A stretch of 64,000 bases of DNA from Bosea sp. F3-2 (GCF_008253865.1 NZ_CP042331.1:5111501-5175500), one strand, 5' to 3'; shown: positions 36,997 through 45,667, numbered from the stretch's first letter. Numbers and translations are program-made. The notes: generated from the sequence alone by a model not told the origin.

Positions 36997-38856
36997 ATGC
37001 GCGTCTTCGTCTTCCGTCCCCGTCCTGATGCCGAACGGACCGGGCGCGCCATTGCCGATCATGGTTTCGAGCCTGTGCTTGCGCCGCTCTTCGACGTGGT
37101 TCGGCTGCCCGGAGCTGCACCGGAGGGTCCTTTCGATGCGATCGTGCTGACAAGCGGCAACGCCGTCCCGGCGCTCACCGAAGGACCGGCCGACTGGCGT
37201 GACCTGCCGGTCTTTACGGTCGGTGCGCGGACGGCGACCAAGGTCCGCGAAGCCGGGCTCGAGGATGCGCGCAGCGCCGATGGCGACCGCAACGACCTCA
37301 TCGAGCTGATCAAGCGCACTCTGCCGGCCCCGGCGAAGCTCCTGATGATCGTCGGGCGGGATCGCAAGGAGGATGTGCCAGACCGGCTCAAGGAGGCCGG
37401 CTACGCGGTGACGCTCTGGACCGCCTATGCGGCCGAGCCGGTCTCCGTCCTGCCCGAGGATACGCAAGCCGCGCTGCGGCACGGCCAGCCGGGCGATGCG
37501 GCCCTGCATTATTCGGCGCGCGGCGCACGCACCTTCATCACGCTGGCGCAGGCGGCGGGCGTCGCCGACGACGCGCTCGAACTCACTCATGTCGTCCTCT
37601 CCGCCGACGTCGCCGCGCCGTTGATCGCAGCCGGCGCCAGCACTGTTCTGGTCTCCGAACACCCGGAGGAAGCGGGGATGCTCGCCGCGCTGGAGCAGGT
37701 TTCCGCGCGTGCGGGCGCCACCGATCCCACCCGGCCGGAGCCGCGCGGCAGCCTGAAGCGCACGCCGCCGACCATCGAGCTCAAGGCCGCGGCGGAGGCA
37801 GCCACGCCGCAGCCGGAGGCCGCCGAGGCGGATGCGCATCCGCCGGAAGCGATCGCGCCGACGGAGGCGCTGCCGCAGGAATTCACGTCGCCGCCCGTCG
37901 AGCCGCAGCGGGACGCTGTCGAACGCCCGGTGCCGGCGAGAACGCCCTGGCTTCCGCTGATCGCGGCTGGCCTTGTTGGCGGCGTCATCGGCGCTGGAGG
38001 CGTCTTTCTTGCCCTGAACCGGGCTGGACCGGCCGTGACCGGCGGGCAGATCGCCGAGCTGCGCAACCGGATCGATACCGTCCAGACCGGCGTGTCCGCG
38101 GCTGATCGCAAGGCGACGGCTGCGTCCGAGGCGGTGACGAAGGCAGGTTCCGAGGTGCAGGCGCTGGCCGGGAAGCTGGGAACACTCGCGAACCCGCAGG
38201 CGCCCGACACGGGTGCCTTCGCGGCGCAGGTCCAGCGGGTAGAGGCCGCGACCGCGACACTTGGGCAGCGGCTCGACCAGCTCTCCGGCCGCATCGGTGC
38301 GGTCGAGGCGCAGGCGAAGAGCGTGGCCGCAGTTGGCCCCGAGGCGACTGCCGCGGCGCGGGTCGTGCTGGCCGAGCGGGTGCAGCGTGCGCTCAGCGGC
38401 GGACGTTCTTTCGCCAGCGACGTCGCGGCGCTGGCGAAGAGCGGCGTCACGCAAGCGGATCTGGCGGCTCTCGCTGCTGTCGCGTCTTCCGGCGCGCCGA
38501 CACAACAGGCTCTGCTCACCGGCTTCCGCAAGCATGGCGCGATGTTCCAGCGCGAGGTCACGCCGCAATCCGACAGCTGGTCGGACAAGCTCATCGGGCT
38601 CGCGAGCCGCATCGTCACGGTCCGCCCGGTCAGCGATAGTGGTTCGAACGACCCGGCGACCTTGCCGATCCGGCTGGAGGCGGCCATCGCGGCGGGCGAC
38701 ATGCCGAAGGCGGCGGCGCTGTGGGGACAGTTGCCCGAGCCGGCGCGCCGTGCCAGTGCGGATTTCGGCGCCGATTTGCAGAAGCGGGCGGCGGCGGATG
38801 CGGCGATCGGCAAGATCGCGCAGGATGCGGTCGCGGCGCTCGGCGCTGCCGGCTGA
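36997..38856 (+). CDS. hemD: Fused uroporphyrinogen-III synthase (HemD) and mitofilin-like (Mic60/COG4223) protein
   Basis: A 619-aa two-part protein. Residues 1-about 232 form HemD (start VFVFRPRPDAERTG, with LTSGNAV and HYSARGARTF), which closes the linear tetrapyrrole hydroxymethylbilane to uroporphyrinogen III for heme. A Pro/Ala/Glu-rich linker (about 235-310) leads to one membrane helix at about 316-337, a coiled coil (340-430) and a C-terminal mitofilin-like domain. In most relatives these are two adjacent genes; here the frame is continuous with no stop. The mitofilin family shapes inner membranes (mitochondrial Mic60). The fusion would anchor heme synthesis at the membrane. hemC, which usually precedes hemD, is not here. 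Confidence 0.82.
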   Translation: MRVFVFRPRPDAERTGRAIADHGFEPVLAPLFDVVRLPGAAPEGPFDAIVLTSGNAVPALTEGPADWRDLPVFTVGARTATKVREAGLEDARSADGDRNDLIELIKRTLPAPAKLLMIVGRDRKEDVPDRLKEAGYAVTLWTAYAAEPVSVLPEDTQAALRHGQPGDAALHYSARGARTFITLAQAAGVADDALELTHVVLSADVAAPLIAAGASTVLVSEHPEEAGMLAALEQVSARAGATDPTRPEPRGSLKRTPPTIELKAAAEAATPQPEAAEADAHPPEAIAPTEALPQEFTSPPVEPQRDAVERPVPARTPWLPLIAAGLVGGVIGAGGVFLALNRAGPAVTGGQIAELRNRIDTVQTGVSAADRKATAASEAVTKAGSEVQALAGKLGTLANPQAPDTGAFAAQVQRVEAATATLGQRLDQLSGRIGAVEAQAKSVAAVGPEATAAARVVLAERVQRALSGGRSFASDVAALAKSGVTQADLAALAAVASSGAPTQQALLTGFRKHGAMFQREVTPQSDSWSDKLIGLASRIVTVRPVSDSGSNDPATLPIRLEAAIAAGDMPKAAALWGQLPEPARRASADFGADLQKRAAADAAIGKIAQDAVAALGAAG

Positions 38857-38873
38857 CGGAGGATAGAGGGTCT

Positions 38874-40571
38874 ATGGTTCGCGTTCTCATCTATCTCGCC
38901 GTCTTCGCCTGCCTTGCCTTCGGCGCCGTCTGGCTCGCGGATCGTCCGGGCGAGGTCTCGGTGCTCTGGCAGGGCTATCGGATCGAGACCAGCGTTGCGA
39001 TCGCCGCGATCGGCGTCGTGGCGCTCGCCTTCATCGTGCTGCTGGTCTGGGCGGTGCTGCGCTTCGTCTTCGGCCTGCCATCGGCCTTCAGCCTGTCCTC
39101 GCGCGCCAGGCGCCGGGCCCGCGGCTTCGAGGCCGTCTCGCGCGGCATGGTGGCGATCGGGGCGGGCGATCCCGTCGCGGCTGGGCGCTATACCGGCGAG
39201 GCGCGCCGCTTCGCGCCGAACGAGCCGCTGACGCTGCTGCTGGAAGCGCAGACCGCGCAGCTCTCGGGCGATCGCGGCCAGGCGGAGGCTGCCTTCAAGG
39301 CGATGCTCGACAAGCCGGAGACGCGCGTGCTCGGCCTGCGCGGGCTCTTCGTCGAGGCCAAGCGCCGCGGCGACATGGCGGCGGCCCGCGCCTTTGCCGA
39401 TGATGCGGTGCGCCGCTCGCCCTCGCTCGCCTGGGCCAATGACGCGCTGCTCGATTTCCACACCAATGCCGGCGACTGGCAGGCGGCGCGCACGGCCGTC
39501 GAACGCCGCGCCGCGTTGCGGCTCGCTGACAAGGCGGAAGCGCGGCGCCAGCGCGCCGTTTTGCTCGCCGCCGAAGCGCTGCAGGAGCGGGACCGCGAGC
39601 CGGAGAAGGCACTTGCCGCCGCGCTTGAAGCGGTGAAGCTCGCGCCGTCGCTGACGCCGGCCGCCGCGCTTGCCGGGCGGATGCTGTCGGAGCGGGGCGA
39701 TGTCCGCAAGGCGTCCAAGCTGCTGGAGACCGCCTGGCGGGAAGCGCCGCATCCCGACATCGCCGCCGCCTATCTCGACGCGCGGCCGGGCGACAGCGCG
39801 CTCGATCGGCTCAACCGTGCGACCACCCTGTCGAAGCTCCGGCCTGCCGATCCCGAGAGCGTGCTGGTGCTGGCTGGGGCTGCGATTCAGGGACGTGAAT
39901 TCCAGAAGGCGCGCGAAACCCTGAAGCCGCTGCTCGCCGGTGGAGCCTCGGTGCGCGCCTGCCTGCTGATGGCCGAGCTGGAGGAAGCCGAGCATGGCGC
40001 TGCCGGCCGGGTTCGCGAATGGCTGGCACGGGCGACGCGGGCGCCGCGCGATGCGGCCTGGGTCGCCGACGGCCTGGTCTCCGACCACTGGATGCCGGTC
40101 TCGCCGATCACCGGCCGGCTCGACGCCTTCGTCTGGACTGTGCCGCCTGCGACGCTGGGGAGCCCGCCTCAGGCGCTCGACGACGTATTGGTCGATCTCG
40201 ACGATTCGACCAAGCTGATCGAGATCAAGCCGCACTCAGTCACGACGATCGAGCCGGCGGCGGTCGCTCCCCCGGCTGCGCCTGCACCGAAGGAAGAGCC
40301 AAAGCCGGAGCCGGTCGCGGCGGCTGCATCGCCCGCTCCGAAGGAGGAGCCTAAGCTGGCGGCAGAGACGAAACCGCTCGAGACGGTGGCGGAGGTCGCG
40401 AAGCCGGCTGAAGCCAAGTCGGCTGAGGCCGCCAAGCCGGCTGCGTCTGCGCGCGAGGCCGCGCCGCCCAAGCCGGTGATCTTTCCGGTCTCGCATGCGC
40501 CGGACGATCCGGGGCCGGACGACGAGCCGCCGCCGGAGCCGAAGAAGAGCGGCTTCCGCCTGTTTGGCTGA
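38874..40571 (+). CDS. HemY_N-domain TPR membrane protein
   Basis: A 565-aa protein of the enteric-type HemY family, not protoporphyrinogen oxidase. Two membrane helices at the N-terminus (about 1-20 and 38-63) hold the HemY_N motif RPGEVSVLWQGYRIET. TPR-like helical repeats fill about 80-400, and a Pro/Ala/Glu/Lys-rich tail runs 440-565. It follows the hemD-mitofilin gene by 17 bases with a strong GGAGG, so they are one operon, the usual hemCD-mitofilin-hemY order. Its role in heme membrane assembly is suggested by this order only. Confidence 0.85.
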   Translation: MVRVLIYLAVFACLAFGAVWLADRPGEVSVLWQGYRIETSVAIAAIGVVALAFIVLLVWAVLRFVFGLPSAFSLSSRARRRARGFEAVSRGMVAIGAGDPVAAGRYTGEARRFAPNEPLTLLLEAQTAQLSGDRGQAEAAFKAMLDKPETRVLGLRGLFVEAKRRGDMAAARAFADDAVRRSPSLAWANDALLDFHTNAGDWQAARTAVERRAALRLADKAEARRQRAVLLAAEALQERDREPEKALAAALEAVKLAPSLTPAAALAGRMLSERGDVRKASKLLETAWREAPHPDIAAAYLDARPGDSALDRLNRATTLSKLRPADPESVLVLAGAAIQGREFQKARETLKPLLAGGASVRACLLMAELEEAEHGAAGRVREWLARATRAPRDAAWVADGLVSDHWMPVSPITGRLDAFVWTVPPATLGSPPQALDDVLVDLDDSTKLIEIKPHSVTTIEPAAVAPPAAPAPKEEPKPEPVAAAASPAPKEEPKLAAETKPLETVAEVAKPAEAKSAEAAKPAASAREAAPPKPVIFPVSHAPDDPGPDDEPPPEPKKSGFRLFG

Positions 40572-40580
40572 GCGCAGCCT

Positions 40581-40733
40581 TTCCTTCTCCCCTTGCGGGA
40601 GAAGGTGGCAGCGCGAAGCGCTGACGGATGAGGGGTCTCGCGACCTTTCAAGTTCAGCATTCATCCAGTGACGCCACCGATTCAGGGCAGCACGACCCCT
40701 CACCCCAACCCTCTCCCGCAAGGGGAGAGGGGG
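40581..40733. repeat. Dispersed hairpin repeat, family D
   Basis: Two hairpins, CCTTCTCCCC-ttgcg-GGAGAAGG and CCCTCTCCC-gcaa-GGGGAGAGGG, about 110 bases apart, which are also roughly complementary to one another (CACCCCAACCCTCTCC versus GGAGAAGGTGGC). The type is well known in alphaproteobacterial intergenic regions. It lies between the HemY_N gene and rluD. Confidence 0.75.
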
Positions 40734-40848
40734 AACGTCGCGGTGCCCGCGCTTCTCCTTGCTGAAATGCTCGGGTCAAGCCCGAGCATGACGGTGGTAG
40801 CCCCGAAAAACGCGTGCGGTCGCGCCGCATGCACCGTATAGCGGCGCG

Positions 40849-41877
40849 ATGACATCCGTTCTCGATCCGAATGCCAGCGTGACCCTGCGGGTTGGCCCCG
40901 AACAGGCCGGCCAGCGTCTCGACAAGGCGCTTGCCCTGCTCGCCGGCGAGATTTCGCGTGCGCGGCTGCAGCAGGTCATCAAGGAGGGCGGTGTCCGCCT
41001 CAACGGCGCCGTCGCCAGCGATGCCAGCCGCAAGGTTGTCGAAGGCGACGAACTCGCCCTCGTCATGCCCGAGGCCAAGCCGGCCGAGCCGATCGCGCAG
41101 GATATCCCGCTCGATGTCGTCTACGAGGATGAGCATCTCATCGTCATCGACAAGCCGGCGGGGCTCGTCGTGCATCCGGCGGGCGGGCATGAGGACGGTA
41201 CGCTCGTCAACGCGCTGATCGCCCATTGCGGCGAGAGCCTCTCCGGCATCGGCGGCGTCCGGCGTCCCGGCATCGTGCACCGGCTCGACAAGGATACGAG
41301 CGGGCTGCTCGTCGTCGCCAAGAACGACCAGGCGCATCAGAAACTCGCCAAACAGTTTGCCGACCATGGCCGCACCGGCCCGCTGCAGCGGGCCTATCTC
41401 GCCATCGTCTGGGGTACGCCGCGCCTGCGCGAGGGCACGATCGATGCGCCGATCGAGCGATCGAACCGCAATCGCGAGAAGATGATGGTGGTCAAGGAGG
41501 GGCGCGGCCGCGAGGCGATCACGCATATCGAATTGATCGAGCGTTACCCGCCCTTGCTCAAGGGGCTCGACGAGACGGAGCCTCTCGCCAGCCTGATCGA
41601 GTGCCGGCTGGAGACCGGGCGCACGCATCAGATCCGCGTGCATATGAGTCATATCGGCCACCCATTGCTCGGCGACCAGCTCTATGGCTCGGGATTTGCC
41701 ACCAAGGCGGTGCGGCTGCCTGCGGAGGCGCAAGCCGCGCTCGCCGCGCTGGGGCGGCAGGCGCTGCACGCCGCCATCCTCGGATTCGCCCATCCCGCCA
41801 CGGGTGAGGAAATGCTATTCGAGTCCGAGCCGCCTGCGGATTTTGCGAATCTGCAAGCCGCCCTCGCGACGCTGTGA
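40849..41877 (+). CDS. rluD: Ribosomal large-subunit pseudouridine synthase RluD-like
   Basis: RluA-family pseudouridine synthase, 342 aa. The S4 RNA-binding domain covers about residues 14-75 (ISRARLQQVIKEGGVRLNG). The catalytic motif HRLDKDTSGLL lies at 144-154 with the nucleophile Asp147, then the C-terminal ETGRTHQIRVHMSHIGHPLLGD. RluD modifies 23S rRNA helix 69, important for ribosome assembly. It is followed by rpoH, as in many rhizobia. Confidence 0.92.
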   Translation: MTSVLDPNASVTLRVGPEQAGQRLDKALALLAGEISRARLQQVIKEGGVRLNGAVASDASRKVVEGDELALVMPEAKPAEPIAQDIPLDVVYEDEHLIVIDKPAGLVVHPAGGHEDGTLVNALIAHCGESLSGIGGVRRPGIVHRLDKDTSGLLVVAKNDQAHQKLAKQFADHGRTGPLQRAYLAIVWGTPRLREGTIDAPIERSNRNREKMMVVKEGRGREAITHIELIERYPPLLKGLDETEPLASLIECRLETGRTHQIRVHMSHIGHPLLGDQLYGSGFATKAVRLPAEAQAALAALGRQALHAAILGFAHPATGEEMLFESEPPADFANLQAALATL

Positions 41878-42095
41878 GGCGATCTGGCTTCTCTGCCACC
41901 TTTCCGCCAGACTGAGTTCGCATATACTGGGGTTGTCGGATGCGGATGGCCAAGGGGGCGCCGCACGCGATCAGTCCAGCCGAACTCCAGAGCAGTTTCT
42001 GCGTTGGATCTACTCGCATCATCCGAAACCTGCGCGAAGGTTGATCGCGCGGTGGGTCTGCCGCACGGCGGGGGCCTCGATGAGGAGACACGCGC

Positions 42096-42992
42096 ATGGC
42101 GAGTGCTTCGCTGCCTGTCCTGTCCGCCGAGGGCGGGCTGTCACGTTATCTCGACGAAATCCGCAAGTTCCCAATGCTGGAACCGAGCGAGGAATACATG
42201 CTGGCCAAGCGCTGGCGCGAGCATGGCGACCGCGATGCGGCGCACAAGCTCGTCACCTCGCATCTTCGCCTCGTCGCCAAGATCGCCATGGGCTATCGCG
42301 GCTACGGCCTGCCGATCGGCGAGGTCGTGTCCGAGGGCAATGTCGGCCTGATGCAGGCGGTCAAGCGCTTCGAGCCTGACAAGGGGTTCCGCCTTGCCAC
42401 CTATGCGATGTGGTGGATCAAGGCCTCGATTCAAGAGTACATCCTGCGCTCCTGGTCGCTGGTGAAGATGGGCACTACGGCCAACCAGAAGAAGCTGTTC
42501 TTCAACCTGCGCAAGGCCAAGAGCAAGATCTCGGCGCTGGGCGAGGGCGATCTGCGCCCCGATCAGGTCAAGCAGATCGCGACCAAGCTCGGCGTCAACG
42601 AGCAGGATGTGGTCGAGATGAACCGCCGCCTCGGCGGCGACGCCTCGCTCAACACGCCGCTGCGCGAGGATGGCGAGGGCGAGTGGCAGGACTGGCTCGT
42701 CGATGATTCCGAGAGCCAGGAGCGCCGCCTCGCCGATTCGGAGGAGAGCAGCAACCGCCATGCGGCCTTGCGCGAGGCGCTCGACGTGCTGAATCCGCGC
42801 GAGCGCCGGATCTTCGAGGCGCGCCGCCTCGCCGAGGATCCGATCACGCTCGAGGAGCTTTCCGAGGAGTTCGGCGTCTCGCGTGAGCGAGTCCGCCAGA
42901 TCGAGGTGCGCGCCTTCGAGAAGGTGCAGGAGGCGGTCAAGAAGGCCATCACCCGCATCGAGGCGCCGCGCGCGGCCCTGCCGGTTGGCTGA
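42096..42992 (+). CDS. rpoH: RNA polymerase sigma-32 factor RpoH
   Basis: Heat-shock sigma factor, 298 aa. Region 2 is SHLRLVAKIAMGYRGYGLPI and GFRLATYAMWWIKASIQEYIL. The RpoH box QKKLFFNLRKAKSKI is intact, which separates it from other sigma-70 types. Region 4 is SRERVRQIEVRAFEKVQ. It directs transcription of chaperones and proteases. A 218-base leader precedes it, and a terminator follows at once. Many alphaproteobacteria have two rpoH copies. Confidence 0.97.
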   Translation: MASASLPVLSAEGGLSRYLDEIRKFPMLEPSEEYMLAKRWREHGDRDAAHKLVTSHLRLVAKIAMGYRGYGLPIGEVVSEGNVGLMQAVKRFEPDKGFRLATYAMWWIKASIQEYILRSWSLVKMGTTANQKKLFFNLRKAKSKISALGEGDLRPDQVKQIATKLGVNEQDVVEMNRRLGGDASLNTPLREDGEGEWQDWLVDDSESQERRLADSEESSNRHAALREALDVLNPRERRIFEARRLAEDPITLEELSEEFGVSRERVRQIEVRAFEKVQEAVKKAITRIEAPRAALPVG

Positions 42993-43019
42993 GCCGGGTG
43001 CTGCAGCGCAGATATGTTC

Positions 43020-43044
43020 AAGGGGCGCCTCGGCGCCCCTTTTT
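43020..43044 (+). terminator. Rho-independent terminator of rpoH
   Basis: AAGGGGCGCC-TC-GGCGCCCC with a TTTTT run, about 30 bases after the rpoH stop. Confidence 0.9.
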
Positions 43045-43070
43045 CGTTTCGCGCGTCATGACAGGCGCGG

Positions 43071-43240
43071 GGAACCCCTCCCCCTTGTGGGGAGGGGCAG
43101 GGGTGGGGGTCGGAAAGCAGGGCTCGTGCCCGGGAGGTTGGCTCAGCGGCCAGCGCCGGCTCGTCTTGTCCGGAGGCCGCTCACCAGGCGGCACCACCCC
43201 CATCCCCATACCCTTCCCCACAAGGGGGAAGGGAGGAGAC
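43071..43240. repeat. Dispersed hairpin repeat, family E
   Basis: CCCCTCCCCCTTGTGGGGAG at the left and CTTCCCCACAAGGGGGAAGG at the right form hairpins and are inversely related. This is a common alphaproteobacterial intergenic repeat. A shared tail, GGTCAAGCCCGAGCATGACGG, follows at about 43280 and is also found at about 40774. It occupies the convergent gap between rpoH and the DUF2125 gene. Confidence 0.7.
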
Positions 43241-43316
43241 TACATCGGCACCCGCCAGCACGATGCGAACCGGACAGCCGTGGGTCAAGCCCGAGCATGA
43301 CGGCCTGCCAATGGCT

Positions 43317-44357
43317 CTAATAGAGCGGCGGGAGTGGCTGGAGTGGTAGCCGGAAGGGCCCGATGAAGACCCGGCCTTCGCGCAGCGACACCGGCGGCAG
43401 CGGGGTGAGGCCGGGCGTCGCCGCGGGATCGGGACCGCGCCCGCCGAGAAGGCCGCCGAGCCCGCCGAGCAGGTTGCCGATGCGAATGCCGCCGATCTGC
43501 TCGATGCCGGCCGCTGCCAGCCGGAGATCGCCGGAGACGCGACGCATCGGATCCAGCTGCAACTGGCCGCCGCCGTCGACGCGGGCCTTGCCCTTGGTCG
43601 AGACGAGGCGGGTCAGCTCGAAGGCGCCGTTGGCGCCGCGCCAGCTCTCCAGCGCATCGGGGTTGAAGCCTTTGCGGAAAGCTTCCGCCTGGGTCAGCGT
43701 CGCCTGCAGCGCGATCTCGCCGGTATCGGTGTTGCCGAGCAGCGTGTCGATCGGCGGCAGGACCGTACCCTTGGCCGTGACGGCGATGTCGACGGCCTGG
43801 TCGGTCGCCGGCCGCGCCGGATTGCGGCGCAGATGGGCTTCCAGGGTCTTGCTGCTCCAGGTTTCGGGGTTCAGGCCGGGCGTCGTCTGAACGGCCGTGA
43901 CATCGCTGGCGACGAGGGCGAAGCGCTCGGGATCGCGCCAGGCGAGGCTGGCATCGAGGTTCGTCCAGGTGAGAGCGAGCGAGCGGCCTTCCGGCAGGGT
44001 GACCTTGGCGGGGCCGGTGAGCTCGAAGATCACGAGACCGGGCGAATAGACCTGGCCGACGGCGACGGCGGGGCCGGTTTCGACGCGGATGGCGTCTCCC
44101 CAGCGCGTCGAGGTCAGAGCGAGCGCATTGCAGCGCAGCTCGATTCGGAAGGGATAGCCGCCGATCGTGCGGTCGGCGCAGGTCCAGCTCCGGCCGCGCT
44201 CGGCCTCGCGCGCCATGGCGGCGTCGATCTCGGTCGCGGCGCGCCCGCGCGCATAGAACCAGAAGGCCGACCAGGCCGCGGCCAGGATGACGAGCAGGAG
44301 CGTGGGACCGTAGAGCCAGAAGCGGCTCTGGCGGCGCGTTGGAAGGGGATCGGTCAT
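43317..44357 (-). CDS. DUF2125 domain-containing protein
   Basis: A 346-aa protein of the DUF2125 family. One membrane helix at about 18-38 (LYGPTLLLVILAAAWSAFWF) anchors a large periplasmic part that begins with YARGRAATEIDAAMARE and GGYPFRIELRCNALAL, two conserved patches. The function is unknown. The family is limited to alphaproteobacteria. The start MTDPLPTRRQS is preferred, since the longer reading to 44438 adds a basic stretch in hairpin DNA. Confidence 0.82.
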   Translation of the reverse strand: MTDPLPTRRQSRFWLYGPTLLLVILAAAWSAFWFYARGRAATEIDAAMAREAERGRSWTCADRTIGGYPFRIELRCNALALTSTRWGDAIRVETGPAVAVGQVYSPGLVIFELTGPAKVTLPEGRSLALTWTNLDASLAWRDPERFALVASDVTAVQTTPGLNPETWSSKTLEAHLRRNPARPATDQAVDIAVTAKGTVLPPIDTLLGNTDTGEIALQATLTQAEAFRKGFNPDALESWRGANGAFELTRLVSTKGKARVDGGGQLQLDPMRRVSGDLRLAAAGIEQIGGIRIGNLLGGLGGLLGGRGPDPAATPGLTPLPPVSLREGRVFIGPFRLPLQPLPPLY

Positions 44358-44392
44358 GCGGCAGGCGTTCCTTGCGCGGAGACGGGCGGCGC

Positions 44393-44435
44393 GCGATATC
44401 GCCAGGGCCAAGACGGCCCTGGCGATATCGCTTTT
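44393..44435 (+). terminator. Perfect 17-bp hairpin with T tract
   Basis: GCGATATCGCCAGGGCC at 44393-44409 pairs perfectly with 44415-44431, loop AAGAC, followed by CTTTT. It looks like a terminator read on the plus strand, but no plus-strand gene ends here. It lies between two divergent gene starts (44357 minus and 44582 plus). It could be a repeat, or end a small RNA. No small RNA can be asserted. Confidence 0.5.
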
Positions 44436-44441
44436 CAATGT

Positions 44442-44489
44442 GGCATCGGATTCGACCGAAAACCGAGTTTCACTTTTCGGTCCGATGCC
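44442..44489. repeat. Palindromic repeat GGCATCGGA / TCCGATGCC
   Basis: Imperfect palindrome of about 48 bases: GGCATCGGATTCGACCGAAA and its reverse-complement-like partner TTTCGGTCCGATGCC. It follows the 17-bp hairpin. The type is a small dispersed hairpin common in Rhizobiales. No second copy was found in this window. Confidence 0.6.
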
Positions 44490-44581
44490 TTAGCTCGCCG
44501 AAGGAGCCGGCGCCAGAGCGAGAAAGCTCTTGCGCTGGACGGCGCGGCCCAGCAAGCAGGCTGACGCGGCCAAATTATGGG

Positions 44582-45160
44582 ATGGCGATGACGACCGAAT
44601 TCGGTGCGACCGATCTCTGGGTCTTCGGCTATGGCTCGCTGATCTGGCGGCCGGGCTTCGCTTTCGAGGAGAGCGTGCAGGCGCGGCTGCACGGCTATCA
44701 CCGCTCGCTCTGCGTCTTCTCGCATGTCCATCGCGGCACGCCGGAGCGGCCGGGGCTGGTCCTCGGTCTCGATCGCGGCGGCGTCTGCCGGGGGCTTGCC
44801 TTCCGGGTTGCGGCGGCGCAGGCGCGGGAGACGGTCGAATATCTGAGGGGGCGCGAGCAGCCGACGGCGGTCTATCTCGAACGCCATGTTCCGCTCAGGC
44901 TGGAGGATGGCCGGCAGGCGCGCGGGCTGGTCTATGTCGCCGATCGCAAGCACCTGCAATATGCCGGCAGGCTGCCGCCCGCGCAGCTGCTCAAGCTCGT
45001 TCGGCAGGGAAGGGGCCAGTCCGGCGAGAACCCGGATTATGTGCTGCAGACGCATGAGCATCTGCGCAAGATGGGGATCTACGACCCGGTCCTGGCCGGC
45101 CTCGCGCAGCAGCTGGCGCCTGGCCTCGGCGCCCCGCATCCGCCATTGGCAGGTGGCTGA
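44582..45160 (+). CDS. ChaC-like gamma-glutamylcyclotransferase
   Basis: Gamma-glutamylcyclotransferase of the ChaC type, 192 aa. The signature LWVFGYGSLIWRPGF lies at about 12-26, followed by LHGYHRSLCVFSHVHRGTPE. ChaC splits glutathione to 5-oxoproline and Cys-Gly, thereby lowering glutathione. The start could also be the Met at 44588. The gene is convergent with the SOS-box gene. Confidence 0.88.
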   Translation: MAMTTEFGATDLWVFGYGSLIWRPGFAFEESVQARLHGYHRSLCVFSHVHRGTPERPGLVLGLDRGGVCRGLAFRVAAAQARETVEYLRGREQPTAVYLERHVPLRLEDGRQARGLVYVADRKHLQYAGRLPPAQLLKLVRQGRGQSGENPDYVLQTHEHLRKMGIYDPVLAGLAQQLAPGLGAPHPPLAGG

Positions 45161-45173
45161 GGCAGGCGGCTGA

Positions 45174-45572
45174 TCAGGCTTCCGGGCTGGCTTCCGGCAT
45201 CAGGTCGAGCAGCGCGGCGCGACGGCTCAAGCCATCCTCGGCGAGAAGATGCACGTGGATCTCGGCGGCTCCTGCGGCCATGATCGCGCGCTGCCAGCGG
45301 CCCAGCGCCGCTTCGACACCGAAGGGGCCGGAATCCCGCGCCGCGATGATGCGCCGCTCGGTAGAGACCGCGAGCAGCACGGCATCGGTGAAGCCGAGTG
45401 CATGACTATCATCGACGGCGAAGACCGAGGCGACATAGCGCCGGCCCGAGCGGCCGCGCCAGGCGGTGAAGCGGCGCTCGCTGAGGCTCGCGGTGCTGCG
45501 TAGCGGCATCTCGCGCGCCGCCGGTAGCTCGTCGAAAAGATCCGGGGTGTAGCGATAGGCGAGAGCGGCCAT
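45174..45572 (-). CDS. Small SOS-box-controlled protein of unknown function
   Basis: A 132-aa soluble protein I do not recognise. It begins MAALAYRYTPDLFDELPAAR, has a basic patch SERRFTAWRGRSGRRYVASV, a VSTERRIIAARDSG stretch and a C-terminal ALLDLMPEA. No membrane segment, signal or catalytic motif. GGAGG is 7 bases before the ATG, which decides the start. A perfect GAAC-N7-GAAC box sits about 20 bases upstream in the promoter, so it is probably under LexA control and induced by DNA damage. A cell-division or replication inhibitor, or a repair accessory protein, are the obvious possibilities. No homologue is claimed. Confidence 0.72.
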   Translation of the reverse strand: MAALAYRYTPDLFDELPAAREMPLRSTASLSERRFTAWRGRSGRRYVASVFAVDDSHALGFTDAVLLAVSTERRIIAARDSGPFGVEAALGRWQRAIMAAGAAEIHVHLLAEDGLSRRAALLDLMPEASPEA

Positions 45573-45591
45573 GTCCGTTCCTCCGTGATAG

Positions 45592-45606
45592 GAACAAAAT
45601 GGGAAC
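45592..45606 (-). promoter_or_regulatory. Candidate LexA (SOS) box, GTTC-N7-GTTC type
   Basis: Plus strand GAAC-AAAATGG-GAAC, minus strand GTTC-CCATTTT-GTTC, exactly the alphaproteobacterial LexA operator pattern (GTTC-N7-GTTC). On the minus strand TTGACT lies upstream and the box overlaps the likely -10 region (CATTTT), with the start codon at 45572 downstream. A bound LexA would block RNA polymerase. Confidence 0.8.
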
Positions 45607-45667
45607 AACATGGTGATAAGTCAAGCACCGAAGCTGGCAGCTCCTGGGACGGCGTAAGGTTCTGCTG

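Noticed and set aside
37587..40235. An 882-codon minus-strand ORF opposite the hemD-mitofilin and HemY_N genes
   Set aside because: It crosses two real genes on the other strand and has no recognisable domain; GC-skewed codons make long open antisense frames common here.
40571..43316. Repeat clusters as CRISPR arrays
   Set aside because: The repeats are inverted, irregular in spacing and unaccompanied by cas genes.
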